Of a stretch of 64,000 bases of DNA, positions 46,101 to 57,109 are shown piece by piece. The stretch comes from Ricordea florida. Its lineage: Eukaryota > Cnidaria > Anthozoa > Corallimorpharia > Ricordeidae. The stretch is from positions 12,133,151 through 12,197,150 of the forward strand of contig OX453275.1 in the NCBI GenBank assembly GCA_949710005.1. Reading direction: 5' to 3'. The notes below the pieces were generated by a model. That model was given only the letters and a program-made list of their open reading frames with translations. It ran no database searches and was not told where the DNA came from. How positions within the stretch are numbered: position 1 is the stretch's first letter; the number at the start of each line of letters is the position of its first letter. The translations under genes were made by a program, and so were the position numbers.

Positions 46101-47749
46101 ATGCAGTCGTGTCTGGTCTTGACTGGTCTGTTGGTGCTGTTCTTTGTTTTTGGCATATTCACCTCCAATGCTGACGACTGCTGCCTTCCACACCAACGTA
46201 AGTGAATGCGAATATATGAAAATATCATACTTGAACTGAAGTTAAAGATCATCGCAGTTATATGCGCAACGTAAGCAGTTACAAAGATAAGGTTTGAAAA
46301 GATTAAGGATTGAACGGGATTTGTACCCGTAAAATTGTAAACTGCTAACTTTGTTTTTCGATAGTTTTACACAGAGACAAACAAGTGCACGTAAATTCCT
46401 GACATCACAGTATTGCAACAATGCGGAACTGCTTATTAAAAATTGTAGCATAGGAAAGTGTGTATTAATTGATACCTCCAGGTTGGAGTGTTACGATGAC
46501 ACCGAAGTTTGGGCGGGGTTATAACCTTTGAATCTATTTAGGCGCTTTCAAACTGCCCATTGTAAACCACAAGTCAAAGCAGCTATGACTTGGCAAAGGC
46601 ACATTTCTTGTACGCCCATTTACCATCTTAGTTATAATTACTGACACCTCAATATTGGAGGAAGAAAGATCTTGAACTTTTCTCAAACTACGATGCTTGT
46701 TGATCGGGATCATACAAGCATTTTTTTAGTTTTTTTCTCAACAATAATAGGTTAGAGGTAACGGTATAAGTGAACTGACTTTAATCCCTTGATTTCAGAG
46801 TCCTACTGGATATTCCCCCGCCGTACAGACACAGATTGTGTTGTATTACCAAACGCAGTGTCGTATGACCTCGACGCGTTCACACTTTGCATGTTCTTCC
46901 GTGACGACCCAGACGACTACAGTTCACAGGAGAAAATACCTTTCAGTTATGCCACTACACAGCAACATAACTCCCTTACCTTAATCACATCTCCTTCCAT
47001 TAGAATGCTGGTTGCTGGTTTAAAAATGTAAGTAAGAAAAATAGAAAATTCAGAATAGCAAAAAGAAACATCGCTACATCTCTAAAAAGTACTAACTGAA
47101 TAGAGACCAGTGAAAACGAGAAACTCGGCTGAAGCCTTATCGATACATTTATGTAACCCTAAACACACAAAAAGTTTTCAAACTGTTGTAATGAGTGGTC
47201 GAAGAACGTTACTAAACACGACATGAATTTTGACTCATTACCTGCACCCTTAATACTTTTTCAAGCGCTCAACGACTGTGGAAAAGAAAGAATTGTAAAC
47301 AGCTAACAGATACCGAGGCAATTCGGCTTAATCGCAAATGATAACAATTTGATTGTTTTTACTGCAGTGACACCCAATTCACGATCAATGATGGCAACTG
47401 GCATCAGATTTGTTTCACATGGGAGAATTCCAAAGGACATTACCAACTGTACGTGAATGGGGAACTGCAAGATGAGGGAGATTCTCTTGCGACAGTGGGC
47501 GCCATTATTAAATCGGGTGGTACGGTTGTGCTCGGACAAGACCAAGACACTGTAGGGGGAGGGTTTGTTCTGGAGCAGGCTTTTGTTGGTCATCTGGCAG
47601 AAGTTAACTTGTGGGGCACAGTGCTTTCAGAGAGTGATATTGTTGCCCAAAGGAGCAACTGCCATATAACCGATGGATCAGTTGTAAGATCTGTAGACCT
47701 AATCCATAGCGCAGAGGTTCGTGGGGATACTCAAGTGGTTTGTGGCTGA
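46101..47749 (+). CDS. pentraxin-domain secreted protein
   Basis: Three exons: 46101-46197, 46799-47027 and 47368-47749, with GTAAGT donors and CAG acceptors whose phases fit, giving 235 residues. The ATG at 46101 begins a signal peptide (MQSCLVLTGLLVLFFVFG). The rest is a single pentraxin (LamG-like jelly-roll) domain: VSYDLDAFTLCMFFRDD, HQICFTWENSKGHYQLYVNG close to the family signature, and LGQDQDT...GGF then FVGHLAEVNLW. The Cys of LCMFF and the Cys of ICFTW form the expected conserved pair. The acidic GQDQD segment is where family members bind calcium. Short-pentraxin length suggests a soluble oligomeric lectin or opsonin-like role (family knowledge; ligand unknown). No disruption seen. 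Confidence 0.9.
46249..46600 (+). repeat. SINE-family copy in pentraxin intron 1
   Basis: Starts GATCATCGCAGTTAT like the 56.2 kb copy, has a decayed T-arm (GAACGGGATTTGTACCC), and continues as the repeat shared with 16060-16400. Confidence 0.55.
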
Positions 47750-47986
47750 TTTTATTGACAGGTGTCTGTCATCAGAGGATTCCAGTTCAATTAAGGTAGC
47801 AGCTAGGAGGTTGAAATTATCAGTAAAGTTAATAATTCAACGACAAAACAGCGGTTCTCCGAATCTTGTCCAGAATGTGATAACATCTACGTAAAAAATG
47901 ATAAATGGCTCATTGAAATGTAAATCTTGAAAGGAAGAACTTTTCTTATGTGATTGTAGATGTAAAAGGTTAGAAAAGTAACATTG

Positions 47987-47992
47987 AATAAA
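47987..47992 (+). terminator. polyadenylation signal candidate for the pentraxin gene
   Basis: AATAAA lies 238 bases after the stop codon, with nothing else between them. Confidence 0.5.
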
Positions 47993-48239
47993 AAGAGGAT
48001 TCTCTGCGCGTGGAGTTGAATTGTTTTGTTTATGCTCACGTCTCTTGCTGTCAAAATCCTGTTTTTTCGAAAAACACCTGACACGTCTGACAAATTGATT
48101 TTACAGCGATAGAAACGGAACAAGTCTACCACATTAAATTATATGTCATTGCTAAGGATTTTTCTCCAAATATTCATATTTTCTCAACTAAAATATCAGC
48201 TAACCTGAAGATTAACGTGGCATTGTACCTTGACTCTAA

Positions 48240-48359
48240 GGCCCGGTTCAAACGTCGAACTTCACATGTGCCGAATCTAATGCAAATGAGAAAAATCTAT
48301 TGTTTTCCCTCATTTGCATTAGATTCGGCACATGTTAAGTTCGACGTTTGAACCGGGCC
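48240..48359. mobile_element. TAA-flanked palindromic MITE
   Basis: GGCCCGGTTCAAACGTCG and its complement form arms of about 50 bp around a short loop. TAA lies outside both ends (48237-48239 and 48360-48362), as expected for a PIF/Harbinger or ISL2EU-type insertion. Confidence 0.75.
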
Positions 48360-48569
48360 TAAGTAGCGTGAAAATGAGACTTGTGGCACAGCTTAAAATT
48401 AAATTAAATTCCTATTAAAATTGTACCAGCTGTCACCAGACCCGCAGAAATGTGAATAAAATTAATATATATCAGGAGCATATTCCCCACTAATATAGTC
48501 CTCGAATGAAATAAAGGACACCATTATTGTACCACAACTTATGCAAACTACTTTTATATAACACGTTAT

Positions 48570-51500
48570 CCATTATCTCTGAAACTGAGTACAATAACTG
48601 GTTTAGGAACTTTGCATTGCAGCCAACAACCCTTCAGTTGAGAACCTTTCAAGTGTCTGTGAAGTATCAATCTCAAGAAGCACAGTTGACACTGATTGTA
48701 GCCAAAGGGGACAGGCCTGTACTACTTGGACGTAACTGGCTGGAAAAATTGAAACTGGACTGGCTAAATATTTTCAAGGTGACCCAAGAAAATGCAGCAG
48801 TAGGAATTACCTCCAAGTATGCAGCTTTGTTTGAATGTGGATATGGCCACCTTAAGCACTTTAAAGCTTCCATTAAGATTCAAGGCCATGCAAAGCCTAT
48901 TTTTCTGAAGGCACGACCAGTCTCCTATGCGCTCAGGGACAAAGTGGAACAAGAGTTGCAACGACTGGAAGAGGAGGGGATCATTTACAAGGTGAATCAA
49001 AGTGAGTGGGCAGCTCCGTTGGTGTTGGTTCCAAAGAAAGATGATTCCCTGCGTCTATGTGGGGATTACAAGACAACTGTAAATCAGAGTGCTGATGTTG
49101 ATCAATATCCGTTGCCTAATGCCGAGGATCTGTTTGCAACTTTGGCAGAAGGGCGGATCTTTAGATTGATTTATCTCATACCTATCAGCAAGTTGAATTG
49201 GATGAAGAGTCCAAAAGTATCTAACCATCAATACTCACAAGGGGTTGTATCGTTAAAAACGGTTGCCATAAGTTTCCAGTGCACCAGCCATTTTCCAGCT
49301 TATTATGGATCAACTGCTTCAAGGACTGAAGTTTACTGTCTGTCGGTTGGATGATATCCTGGTTTCAGGCCGCTCCACAGAGGAACACTTGGAAATATTG
49401 GAAGAAAGTGTTCAAGCGGTTGCAAGAGCATGGTATCCGACTGAATCGGGCCAAGTGCATATTTTTTCAGCAAGGGCTCGAGTTTCTCTGACATTGGATA
49501 GACGTGCATGACATTCGTCCCTGCCTTAGAAGATGGATGCTATAGTTTATGCCAAAATTCCAACCAATGTCACCGAGTTGAAATCATATCTGGGACTGCT
49601 TAACTACTATGGCAAGTTTATTCCGGATCTAGCCACGATTCTCCTCCCCCTTCATGACTTTGTACAGAAGGATGCGCCATGGAAGTGGACGGAAGAATGT
49701 GAGGGGGCGTTTGTGAGGAGCAGTTTCAAGGCTCACCTCTCCTTGTCCATTATGATCTCAAGAAACCCCTTCTTCTGGCTTGTGACGCTTCCGCTTATGG
49801 CGTTGGTGCCGTAATCTCCCATGTGATGGAGAATGGTGGAGACAGGCCCATTGCATTTGCCTCTCGGACTCTTTCTGCTGGTGAACGGAACTACGTGCAG
49901 ATTAAAAAAGAAGCGCTCTCCCTTATATTGGGGCGAAAAAGTTCCATTCTTATCTGTATGGGCGGCAGTTCACATTGATCACAGATCACAAGCCCCTGGT
50001 CACCATATTAGGACCCAACACGGGTGTTCCTACACTGGCAGCCGCACGAATGCAACGATGGGCCCTGATTTTGGCTGCTTACCAATACGGCATTGAATAT
50101 CGGAAATCTGCTGAATATGCCAATGCCGATGCTATGTCGAGATTGGTGCCGTCGACCGCAAAGGATGAATCTGAAACTGAGGTGTTTGTAATCAGTTATG
50201 TAGATGAACTGCCTATAACTTCTGGATGCTTGGCTTCTGCCACCAGAAAAAATCCAGTTATAGCTCGTGTGTATAATATGATCTTTCATGGGGTGGCCCC
50301 AAGCCATTGAGGATCCCTTGTTACAGCCCTATTTTCCACGCAGAGAGAAACTTTCTGTGGACCGAGGCTGCGTGCTGTGGGGTTGAGAGTTGTTATTTCC
50401 GGAAGGTATCGGGATTGCCTATTAGATGAATTGCATCAAGAGCATCATAGGATCTGCCGTATGAAGTCATTGCTCGGAGGGTCCGTGGTTGTCAATTCTG
50501 TGCGTCAGTCAGCAAGTCGCCGTGAATGGCACCCTTACACCAATGGAAATGGCCTGTTAAGCCCTGGGAGAGAATTCACATTGATTTTTTCCAGAAGGAC
50601 AAGTCGACTTTTCTTTTGGTGGTTGATGCCTATTCGAAATGGTTGGAAGTGATTCCTATGACACCCACGACCAGTATGAAAAAACACTGAGGTGTCTCGC
50701 TCGTTGTTTGCTCGTTATGGTCTGCCCGAAGAATTTGTCTCCGACAATGGGCCTCAGCCAGCTTCAGAAGAGTTTTCTCGGTTCATGAAACAGAATGGTG
50801 TCAAGTTCACACACCTACCACAATACCACCCCGCATCGAATGGAGCTGCTGCGCGTTCAGTGTAGACAACTAAAGTGGTCCTGGCTAAGCAATTGCTGGA
50901 TATTAAAACAAGTAAACTCAGTCTGGAGCACCGGCTGGCTAACGTCCTTATCATGTACCGCAGTACGTCATATACTGTCACTGGACAGTCACCAGCTCAG
51001 CTTTACTTAGGACGACAGATCAGAAATTGCTTCACACTACTTAAGCCCAACCTAAACAAAGCTGTGGAAGAACAGCAGATGAAACTAAAGCAACACCACG
51101 ATGAAGGAAGAGTAAAAGCTCCAGTATTCAAAGTAAATGAGGCGGTTTTAGTTCGTAACTGGCAAAAGGGAGTTGAAAGGTGGATTCCTGGGCGAATTAC
51201 TCAAGTGAAAGGTCTGCGTACATACCTAGTCCGTTGTGGGAATCAAGTGCGCTTTGTTCATGTCGACCATCTGAAGTCTACTGCATGTGAACCGTCTGGT
51301 CTTGTTGCTGACACGAGTGCAGCACTGGAGGAACTGCCTGCCATGGTTGAGTCAGAGCTTCGTGGACCGATGATAAGTGTTTCTCCCGTTGTCTTAGAGT
51401 CTTCCATTAGTGCATCCACACCTCCCCGTGTTGCTGAGAATAGTGGCACCGAGAAGGTGAAGGACTGTTCAGTGCCCAAAGGAAGAACAAGTAGCATCGT

Positions 51501-51615
51501 GGAACCGAATACTGAGGATTCCATTACTCCAAGTTCGCCAGAGTTGCCTTGTCAGCAACCGAGGTATCCTCAGCGGGAAAGGAGACCACCCAAGAGACTT
51601 ATTTGTAAACTTTGA
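48570..51615 (+). pseudogene. Gypsy pol remains (RT-RNase H-integrase)
   Basis: Recognisable blocks: LVPKKDDSLRLCGDYKT (49025-49075), LDDILVSG (49345), LGLLNYYGKFIPDL (49590), RNase H LITDHKPLVTIL (49975) and QYGIEYRKSAEYANADAMSR (50085), integrase VSDNGPQ (50740) and HPASNGAAARSV (50830). In the last block the position normally held by the catalytic Glu of the DDE triad is Ala. The C-terminus (RIT...VRCGNQVRFVHVDHLK) ends at 51615. Breaks fall near 49190, 49300, 49510, 49815, 49950 and 50660-50870. Confidence 0.8.
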
Positions 51616-51737
51616 ACTGAACTTTGAGAAGGAGATCACCCAAGAAACTTATTTTGTGAACGTTGACTTTTGATTTGCGTAGTTTGGACATTATTGTCAT
51701 TTCGTTCCTATTAACAATCCCACTTGTTGGGAAGGAG

Positions 51738-51869
51738 TGTAATATACTTAGGTTCAGGCCCTCTCTATGTAGGGCCATATGTTAAGCATGTGCATTTTGA
51801 TTAAAAACCCGAGCACATGGTAGCCATTTCATGAGCAGTTTATTTTAGTTTCAAGCTCCGAATATTACA
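51738..51869 (+). repeat. 3' LTR (132 bp)
   Basis: Begins TGTAATA and ends TATTACA (7 bp inverted ends), follows the purine tract, and ends exactly where the polymerase B reading frame begins. No matching 5' LTR is visible in the window. Confidence 0.75.
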
Positions 51870-54800
51870 GTTATTTATGCAGATTTTGAGTGTTTTACGA
51901 AAATTATAGATACCTGCTTACCCAATAAAAACAAACGTTTTGCTCAAAAATATCAACAACACACGCCATCAGGATTTTGCTATTTCTTACAGCCAAGTGA
52001 TATTACTATTTGTAAAGCAAAATTAATAAATTACACCGCTCAATGTGAGAAAGACGATGTAGCAAAAGAATTTGTTTTAAGTTTAGAACGTACTACACAA
52101 GAGATTTATCAAAAGATCAAATATCCAATGGACGTCATCCTTTCTTCCACCGATAAAATCGACTTCAATAATGCAACTCATTGCCATATATGTGAAAAGC
52201 TTTTAGACGGTGATAAAGTGTTAGACCATTGTCATTTAACCGGGAAATATAGGGGAGCGGCTCATAATGAGTGTAACATTAATTATAAAATACCAAAATT
52301 TATTCCTGTCATTTTACATAATTTAACTGGGTATGACTCTCACTTATTCATAAAAAATTAAATCTAATTAAAGAATCTAGTGGTAGAATCGATTGTATTG
52401 CTAACACTGAGGAAAGATATATTTCATTTTCAGAACAATTCCGTGTTGATACTCGTATAGATAAAAAAGGTAAAAAGTTTCCAGTTTATATTTATTTACG
52501 ATTTGATTTATGGCAACTAGCCTTGATAATTTAGTGACAAACTTACCTAAAGATAAATTCCTTAACCTCTCAACCGATTATCAAGGTAGCCAATTAGACT
52601 TATTACACAAGAAGAGTGTCTTTCCATATGATTGGTTTGATAATTTTGAGAAACTGAAAATGAATTATTTACCTGTAAAAGAAGACTTTTATTCTAAGTT
52701 AAGTGGAGACAATATTTCTGAGGTAGATTACCAACACGCTCAAAAAGTGTGGAATGAATTTCGTATGGAATCAATGCAAAATTACCATGATTTATTTTTA
52801 AAATCCGATGTGTTATTATTATCGGATATCTTTGAGAATTTTAGGAGCGTGTGTTTGGAACATTATAAATTGGATCCACTTTGGCATTTTACTGCTCCTG
52901 GTCTTGCATGGGACACGTGCTTAAAATTAACTGGTATTAAATTGGAATTACTCAAAGATATCGATCAACTTCAAATGATTGAAGCAGGTACCAATGGTGG
53001 TGTTTCTATGATTAGTAACAGGTATGGAACGACCAATAATAAATATATGTCTTGAACAATTATGATCCAACTATACCAAGTCAATTTATCATATACCTAG
53101 ACGCCAATAATTTATACGGATGGGCAATGAGCCAACCATTACCCACCCACGGTTTTAAATGGATGTCTCAAGATGACTTATATAATTGGGAAAATATTCC
53201 ATGTACTTTAGAAGTGGATTTAAGTTACCCACATGAATTACATGGTTTGCATAATGATTATCCATTGGCGCCGGAACATATCCATGTAGATAAAGTAAAC
53301 AATCTCATTCCTTCTCTTAAAAGCAAAACAAACTACGTATTACATCGTGAAAACTTAAAGCAATATATTAACCATGGTTTAATTTTAACTAAAAAATACA
53401 TAGAGGAATTACGTTAGAAGAGTCAACCTGAATGAAGCAATACATCGATTTAAACACTAAATTACGTACCAATGCCACAAATGACTTTGAAAAGGATTTT
53501 TTTAAACTAATGAACATATTTATAACGTACTGTATTGATACTCGAAATATTCGAAACAGAAAGAAGATCAAATTAGTGAAAGATCTAGAAAGTGCTAAAA
53601 AATTAATAATTCAGCCAAATTATCAACATACACGATATTCGATAAAAATTTAGCCGCCATCCATGTGGGTAAACCTGAATTAGAATTTGATAAACCTGTA
53701 TGTCTAGGTATGTGTATTTTGGATTTAAGTAAAACGTTAATGAATAAATTCCATTATGAATATATTAAACCCAAATATGGAAATAACGCCAAATTGCTGT
53801 TTACGGACATGGACAGTTTAATGTATGAGATTAAGACAAAGGATTTTTACCATGATATTAATAAAGATGTGGAAGCCATGTTTGACACGATTATTTTTCC
53901 AGAAGAACATCCATCAGGTATTAAAACAAACATAAATAAAAAATTAATCGGGAAATTTTTTCTCCAACTTTGGCCGACACCTTGTTGTGGTGGTGGAGCT
54001 TGCGTGTCTCAATGACCCAGAGAGCTGTACCGGTGGGGACTTTTGTTTATGGTAGCTCTAACCATGCCGGATTGGTCGAAGGGTAGAGGCCAGACGAAAA
54101 TCAGCCCCATGTTCTCCAGGTTGGGGGTTAATTGGGCGGTGGGCCGATAACCCGCTTCCAGAAAAAGAAACATATTACATAAACCGAAACTAGAATTACC
54201 ACTGCGCCCTATCGGGAAGCAGGGGTACAAGATGCTAACACCCGGTTGGAGCAACGTGCAGAGCAGAGAATGACGCATAAACTATCGATAAAACTGCTGC
54301 CGCCAAAAGCGTGTGTGAAGATAGGGCAATGGAATGTAAGGACATTGTTTGAAGCTGTTAAATGTGCTTAGGTGATCAAAGAGATGCTGAGATATGGTAT
54401 TAGTATTCTGGGAGTAAGTGAAATGAGATGGAACTCTTGTGGGAGGTTGAGGATAGCTACAGGAGAAACTGTGCTATACTCAGGAATGGATGAAGTTGAG
54501 AATCATGTGAGAGGAGTTGGCTTCATTCTGCAAAATGCCTTCTGGAATGGGAACCGGTGTCTGAGAGGATAATCAGAGCCAGGTTCAACTCGAGGTGGCA
54601 GCAGGTCACGATCTTGCACTGCTATGTCCCAACAAATGAGGCAAAGGAGGAGGCAAAGGACGATTTCTACGCACACCTGGCGACGTACGAGATTGGCAGA
54701 GTCGGAGAGAAAACATCTGACGTGGAATAAGGCAAAGGGCACTGCACAGAATGGAGTTAGGTGGCGCGCTCTAGTTGAGGACCTATGTTCTACTATGAAC

Positions 54801-55165
54801 GAAGAGGATTAAGTAAGTAAGTAATCGGGAAATTCTAAGATGAAGCCGGAGGCGAGCAAATTATAGAATTTGTCGGCTTAAAAGCAAAACTCTATTCCTA
54901 TTTGATGGAGGACGATACGGAAAATAAAAAATGCAAGGTTATCAAAAAATCTGTGATCAAACGATCCATAGCTCATACCGACTATAAAAGTGTTTGTTAA
55001 ACCAGGAAAAAGAAATGAGAAAAAGGCATGTCATTAATAGTCACCTACATGATATTTATACAGAGACAATCAATAAAATCGCATTATCACCATTCGATGA
55101 CAAACGAATACTCAGAAAAGACATAACGGATAAATATGCTATTGGACATTTTAACTCCAGTCATT
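51870..55165 (+). pseudogene. Polinton/Maverick-type protein-primed DNA polymerase B (broken)
   Basis: Begins mid-gene at the exonuclease I block (YADFEC). It shows LDHCHLTGKYRGAAHNECN, HNLTGYDSHLF (exonuclease II), YLDANNLYGWAM (polymerase motif A type), EKDFFKLMN and LFTDMDSLMYEI (motif C type), and ends near 55165 with PFDDKRILRKDITDKYAIG. These blocks are those of family B polymerases of virus-like Polintons. The frame is broken near 52360, 53050, 53417 and 53655, has an in-frame TAA just after the insertion, and is split by a LINE-derived insertion at 53958-54821. The N-terminus is lost at the Gypsy LTR junction. Non-functional. Confidence 0.85.
53958..54821 (+). mobile_element. internally deleted LINE copy inside the polymerase gene
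   Basis: The 13 bp word TAATCGGGAAATT stands on both sides (53945-53957 and 54822-54834). Inside is a LINE 5' region with stem-forming C/G-rich words, an endonuclease fragment (GISILGVSEMRWNSCGR, 54393-54443), then a jump to a 3' end reading KHLTWNKAKG and a (TAAG)n-like tail. The middle (reverse transcriptase) is missing, so it probably moved with help from a full-length relative. Confidence 0.8.
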
Positions 55166-55425
55166 AGTCCATTAAGACTCATAACGATGACTATAACTCC
55201 CAAAATTAATGCTTACGTAAATTTAGAAGAATTAGCTATTAATACTGAATTAAATGATGAAATAATTGGTATCAATCCTTCGAATAGTGGAAAATTAAAA
55301 AAGTCAATGTACGTTTATTATTAATTTTGGAGATAACCATATTAACAGCAAATTATTTATTAATGGAAAATTAGTACATGTAGGCTGTAAGTCGTTATCA
55401 GATGGTATTAAGCAACGAATGTACT
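55136..55425 (+). pseudogene. possible TBP-like protein fragment
   Basis: Directly after (slightly overlapping) the polymerase end, a frame reads ISTM-like LRLITMTITPKINAYVNLEE and EIIGINP, and after a frameshift near 55320 continues NFGDNHINSKLFINGKLVHV then GCK. The pattern N-x-K-L-F-x-NG-K followed by GCK recalls the TATA-binding-protein-like fold seen in some large DNA viruses and virus-like elements. Assignment is from pattern memory only. Confidence 0.4.
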
Positions 55426-55540
55426 AAAAAGTGTTACAACCCCGATTGTAATGTAAAAAGTTAATGTCTTAATTTTGCTTCGGATTTGGCCACTATTGAG
55501 AGATTGAATAATAGAAAGGGGCACATCCAGTCTAATCAGA

Positions 55541-56068
55541 TTATTTTAAGGCGACGTCTGGCGATAATTTAATGTCTTTCGGGACAACTAAAAGCTCTTC
55601 ACGTACGAATCCACGTTTTGGTCCACCAACTAAGTAGTATAAAACTGGTTGACCTTTAGAAACTATCATTCTATCGATTTCAAAAATCTCCAAACTCCAA
55701 TTCGGATCGGATGCACGTTTCCTTTCTCCACCTTCAAGCTCGCCAAAAGCTAGTAAATACCTAACATAAACGCTCATAGGTAATCGGGGCTCATCCATAC
55801 CGACGAGTCGTTTAAAACTTCCATCTCTAATATCCACTCTATCTAATCTTAAAGCCTTAACTGGTGCTTTTCCGGTTAACCTAGTTGGAGTGGAATTCAG
55901 AGTCTTCATAATAGCAGGTAAGCGCTTCACCCAAACTCTTGATCTATTTTCTATTAAAAATTCCTGAGAATACTGGTGTGAAAATATTTTCTCTCTAAGT
56001 CCTATTCGCTCTTTCGACAGATGATTGCGCACAAAGGTTGGCGGCCTCACTCCGCTGGATAATAACAT
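55541..56068 (-). pseudogene. Polinton-type integrase, C-terminal part
   Basis: 175 codons from ATG 56068, opposite in strand to the polymerase. Has RVWVKRLPAIMKTLN, TRLTGKAPVKAL, YVRYLLAFGELEGGERKRASD and GGPKRGFVREELLVVPKD, the C-terminal end of the core plus the SH3/chromo-like tail of integrases carried by Polintons. The catalytic DDE residues are not present. It ends properly at a stop. Confidence 0.7.
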
Positions 56069-56206
56069 GACGCTATCTGCTTTATCAATCTATTTGAGTA
56101 TACCAAAATTAACCTCACATATGTTTATTGTACCCAACAGTGTTTTTATTGTTTTCGATTCAATAATATTAGGGCATGTAAATAATACCGTAGTTAGTAA
56201 TGACAT

Positions 56207-56480
56207 TAATGATTATCGCAGTTATGTACACAACTTAAGCAGCTGTGAAATTAAAGCCTGAAAAAAACTCAGGCCTGAACGGGATTCGAACCCATGACCT
56301 CTGCAACACCGCTGCAGTGCTCTACCAACTGAGCTATCAAGCCAACTGGTAGCTGGTCATGTTGTGAGTTCGTAATATATCCGTAGATGAAGAAGAATAA
56401 TGCAAATGAATATATGAAAGACCATATATTTGAACTGCGGAGTAATATGTAATGACATAAATTGATCATCGCAGTTATTG
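56207..56480 (-). mobile_element. tRNA-derived SINE-like element
   Basis: TCGCAGTTAT words close both ends (near 56216 and 56469), with the tRNA-like segment inside. Related partial copies are at 10199, 16060 and 46249. Confidence 0.65.
56272..56343 (-). tRNA. tRNA-like domain of the SINE (not a working tRNA)
   Basis: The minus strand folds as a cloverleaf: acceptor GGCTTGA/TCAGGCC, A box TAGCTCAGTTGGTAGAG, anticodon arm CTGCA-GCGGTGT-TGCAG, B box GGTTCGAATCC. The loop centre would read GGT (Thr), but position 33 is C instead of the invariant T, and the copy sits inside the SINE, so it is a pseudo-tRNA. Confidence 0.5.
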
Positions 56481-57109
56481 TGACGATACTTACTGGTCAC
56501 AAGGGCCTGTAATGAATTTGTATAAAAGACGGTTGCACCATTTTGGCGCCATTAATAAAGAAGTTATCTCAGGACTTGAAGCTTGCGAACGTTACATGAT
56601 GTCAGGAGTGGTGGCTCGGTCTTCCTTAGTCACTGTAGTGGTCTTCTTCGAGGAAAGTGAGCATCTAGTGCCTTGTTATTCGAGAAAGGCGAGAATTATG
56701 TGCCGAAAAAGGTCTCTCGTGTGTACGATCGAGTAGACTGCAAACGATCTTGTCTTCTCCGTATTGCAAACGAAGCTCTCTCTTAAGGAGCTCACTCGAT
56801 TAGTTTATGCATAAGGGAAAGAAATTGAGGAGTGAAATCTCTACAAAGTACTTGGAGTTGTGCTTTAGCGTGGAGGGTAGATTTCCGCACAGGTCCCTAC
56901 TTTATTATGCGTGCTGAAGCTGTCTCGTCTGGTGTAATGGCTCGTGCAAATATTTCTTGTGTTCGAAGAACGAAATAGTATCGTTACAGAATGCATAATG
57001 AAGTAGACCTGTACGGAAATCATTCCGCGTGGAGTACAGGAAATGTAGTTGGTAAGTCAAAATATGCAGGGAGATAACCAAGAAACGTCGGTAACAACCG
57101 AAGTAACTG

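Larger units (their letters stand above)
48570..51869 (+). mobile_element. decayed Gypsy-type LTR retrotransposon
   Basis: Pol order is end of protease (PVLLGRNWLEKLKLDW), reverse transcriptase, RNase H, integrase, as in Gypsy/Ty3 elements. The 5' LTR, gag and most of protease are missing. The frame changes at least six times, so it is inactive. A purine tract GGGAAGGAG precedes the 3' LTR. It sits directly against the broken polymerase B gene at 51870. Confidence 0.85.

Noticed and set aside
56272-56343. Functional tRNA-Thr gene
   Set aside because: Position 33 is C, and the segment lies within a SINE whose partial copies occur elsewhere in the window.
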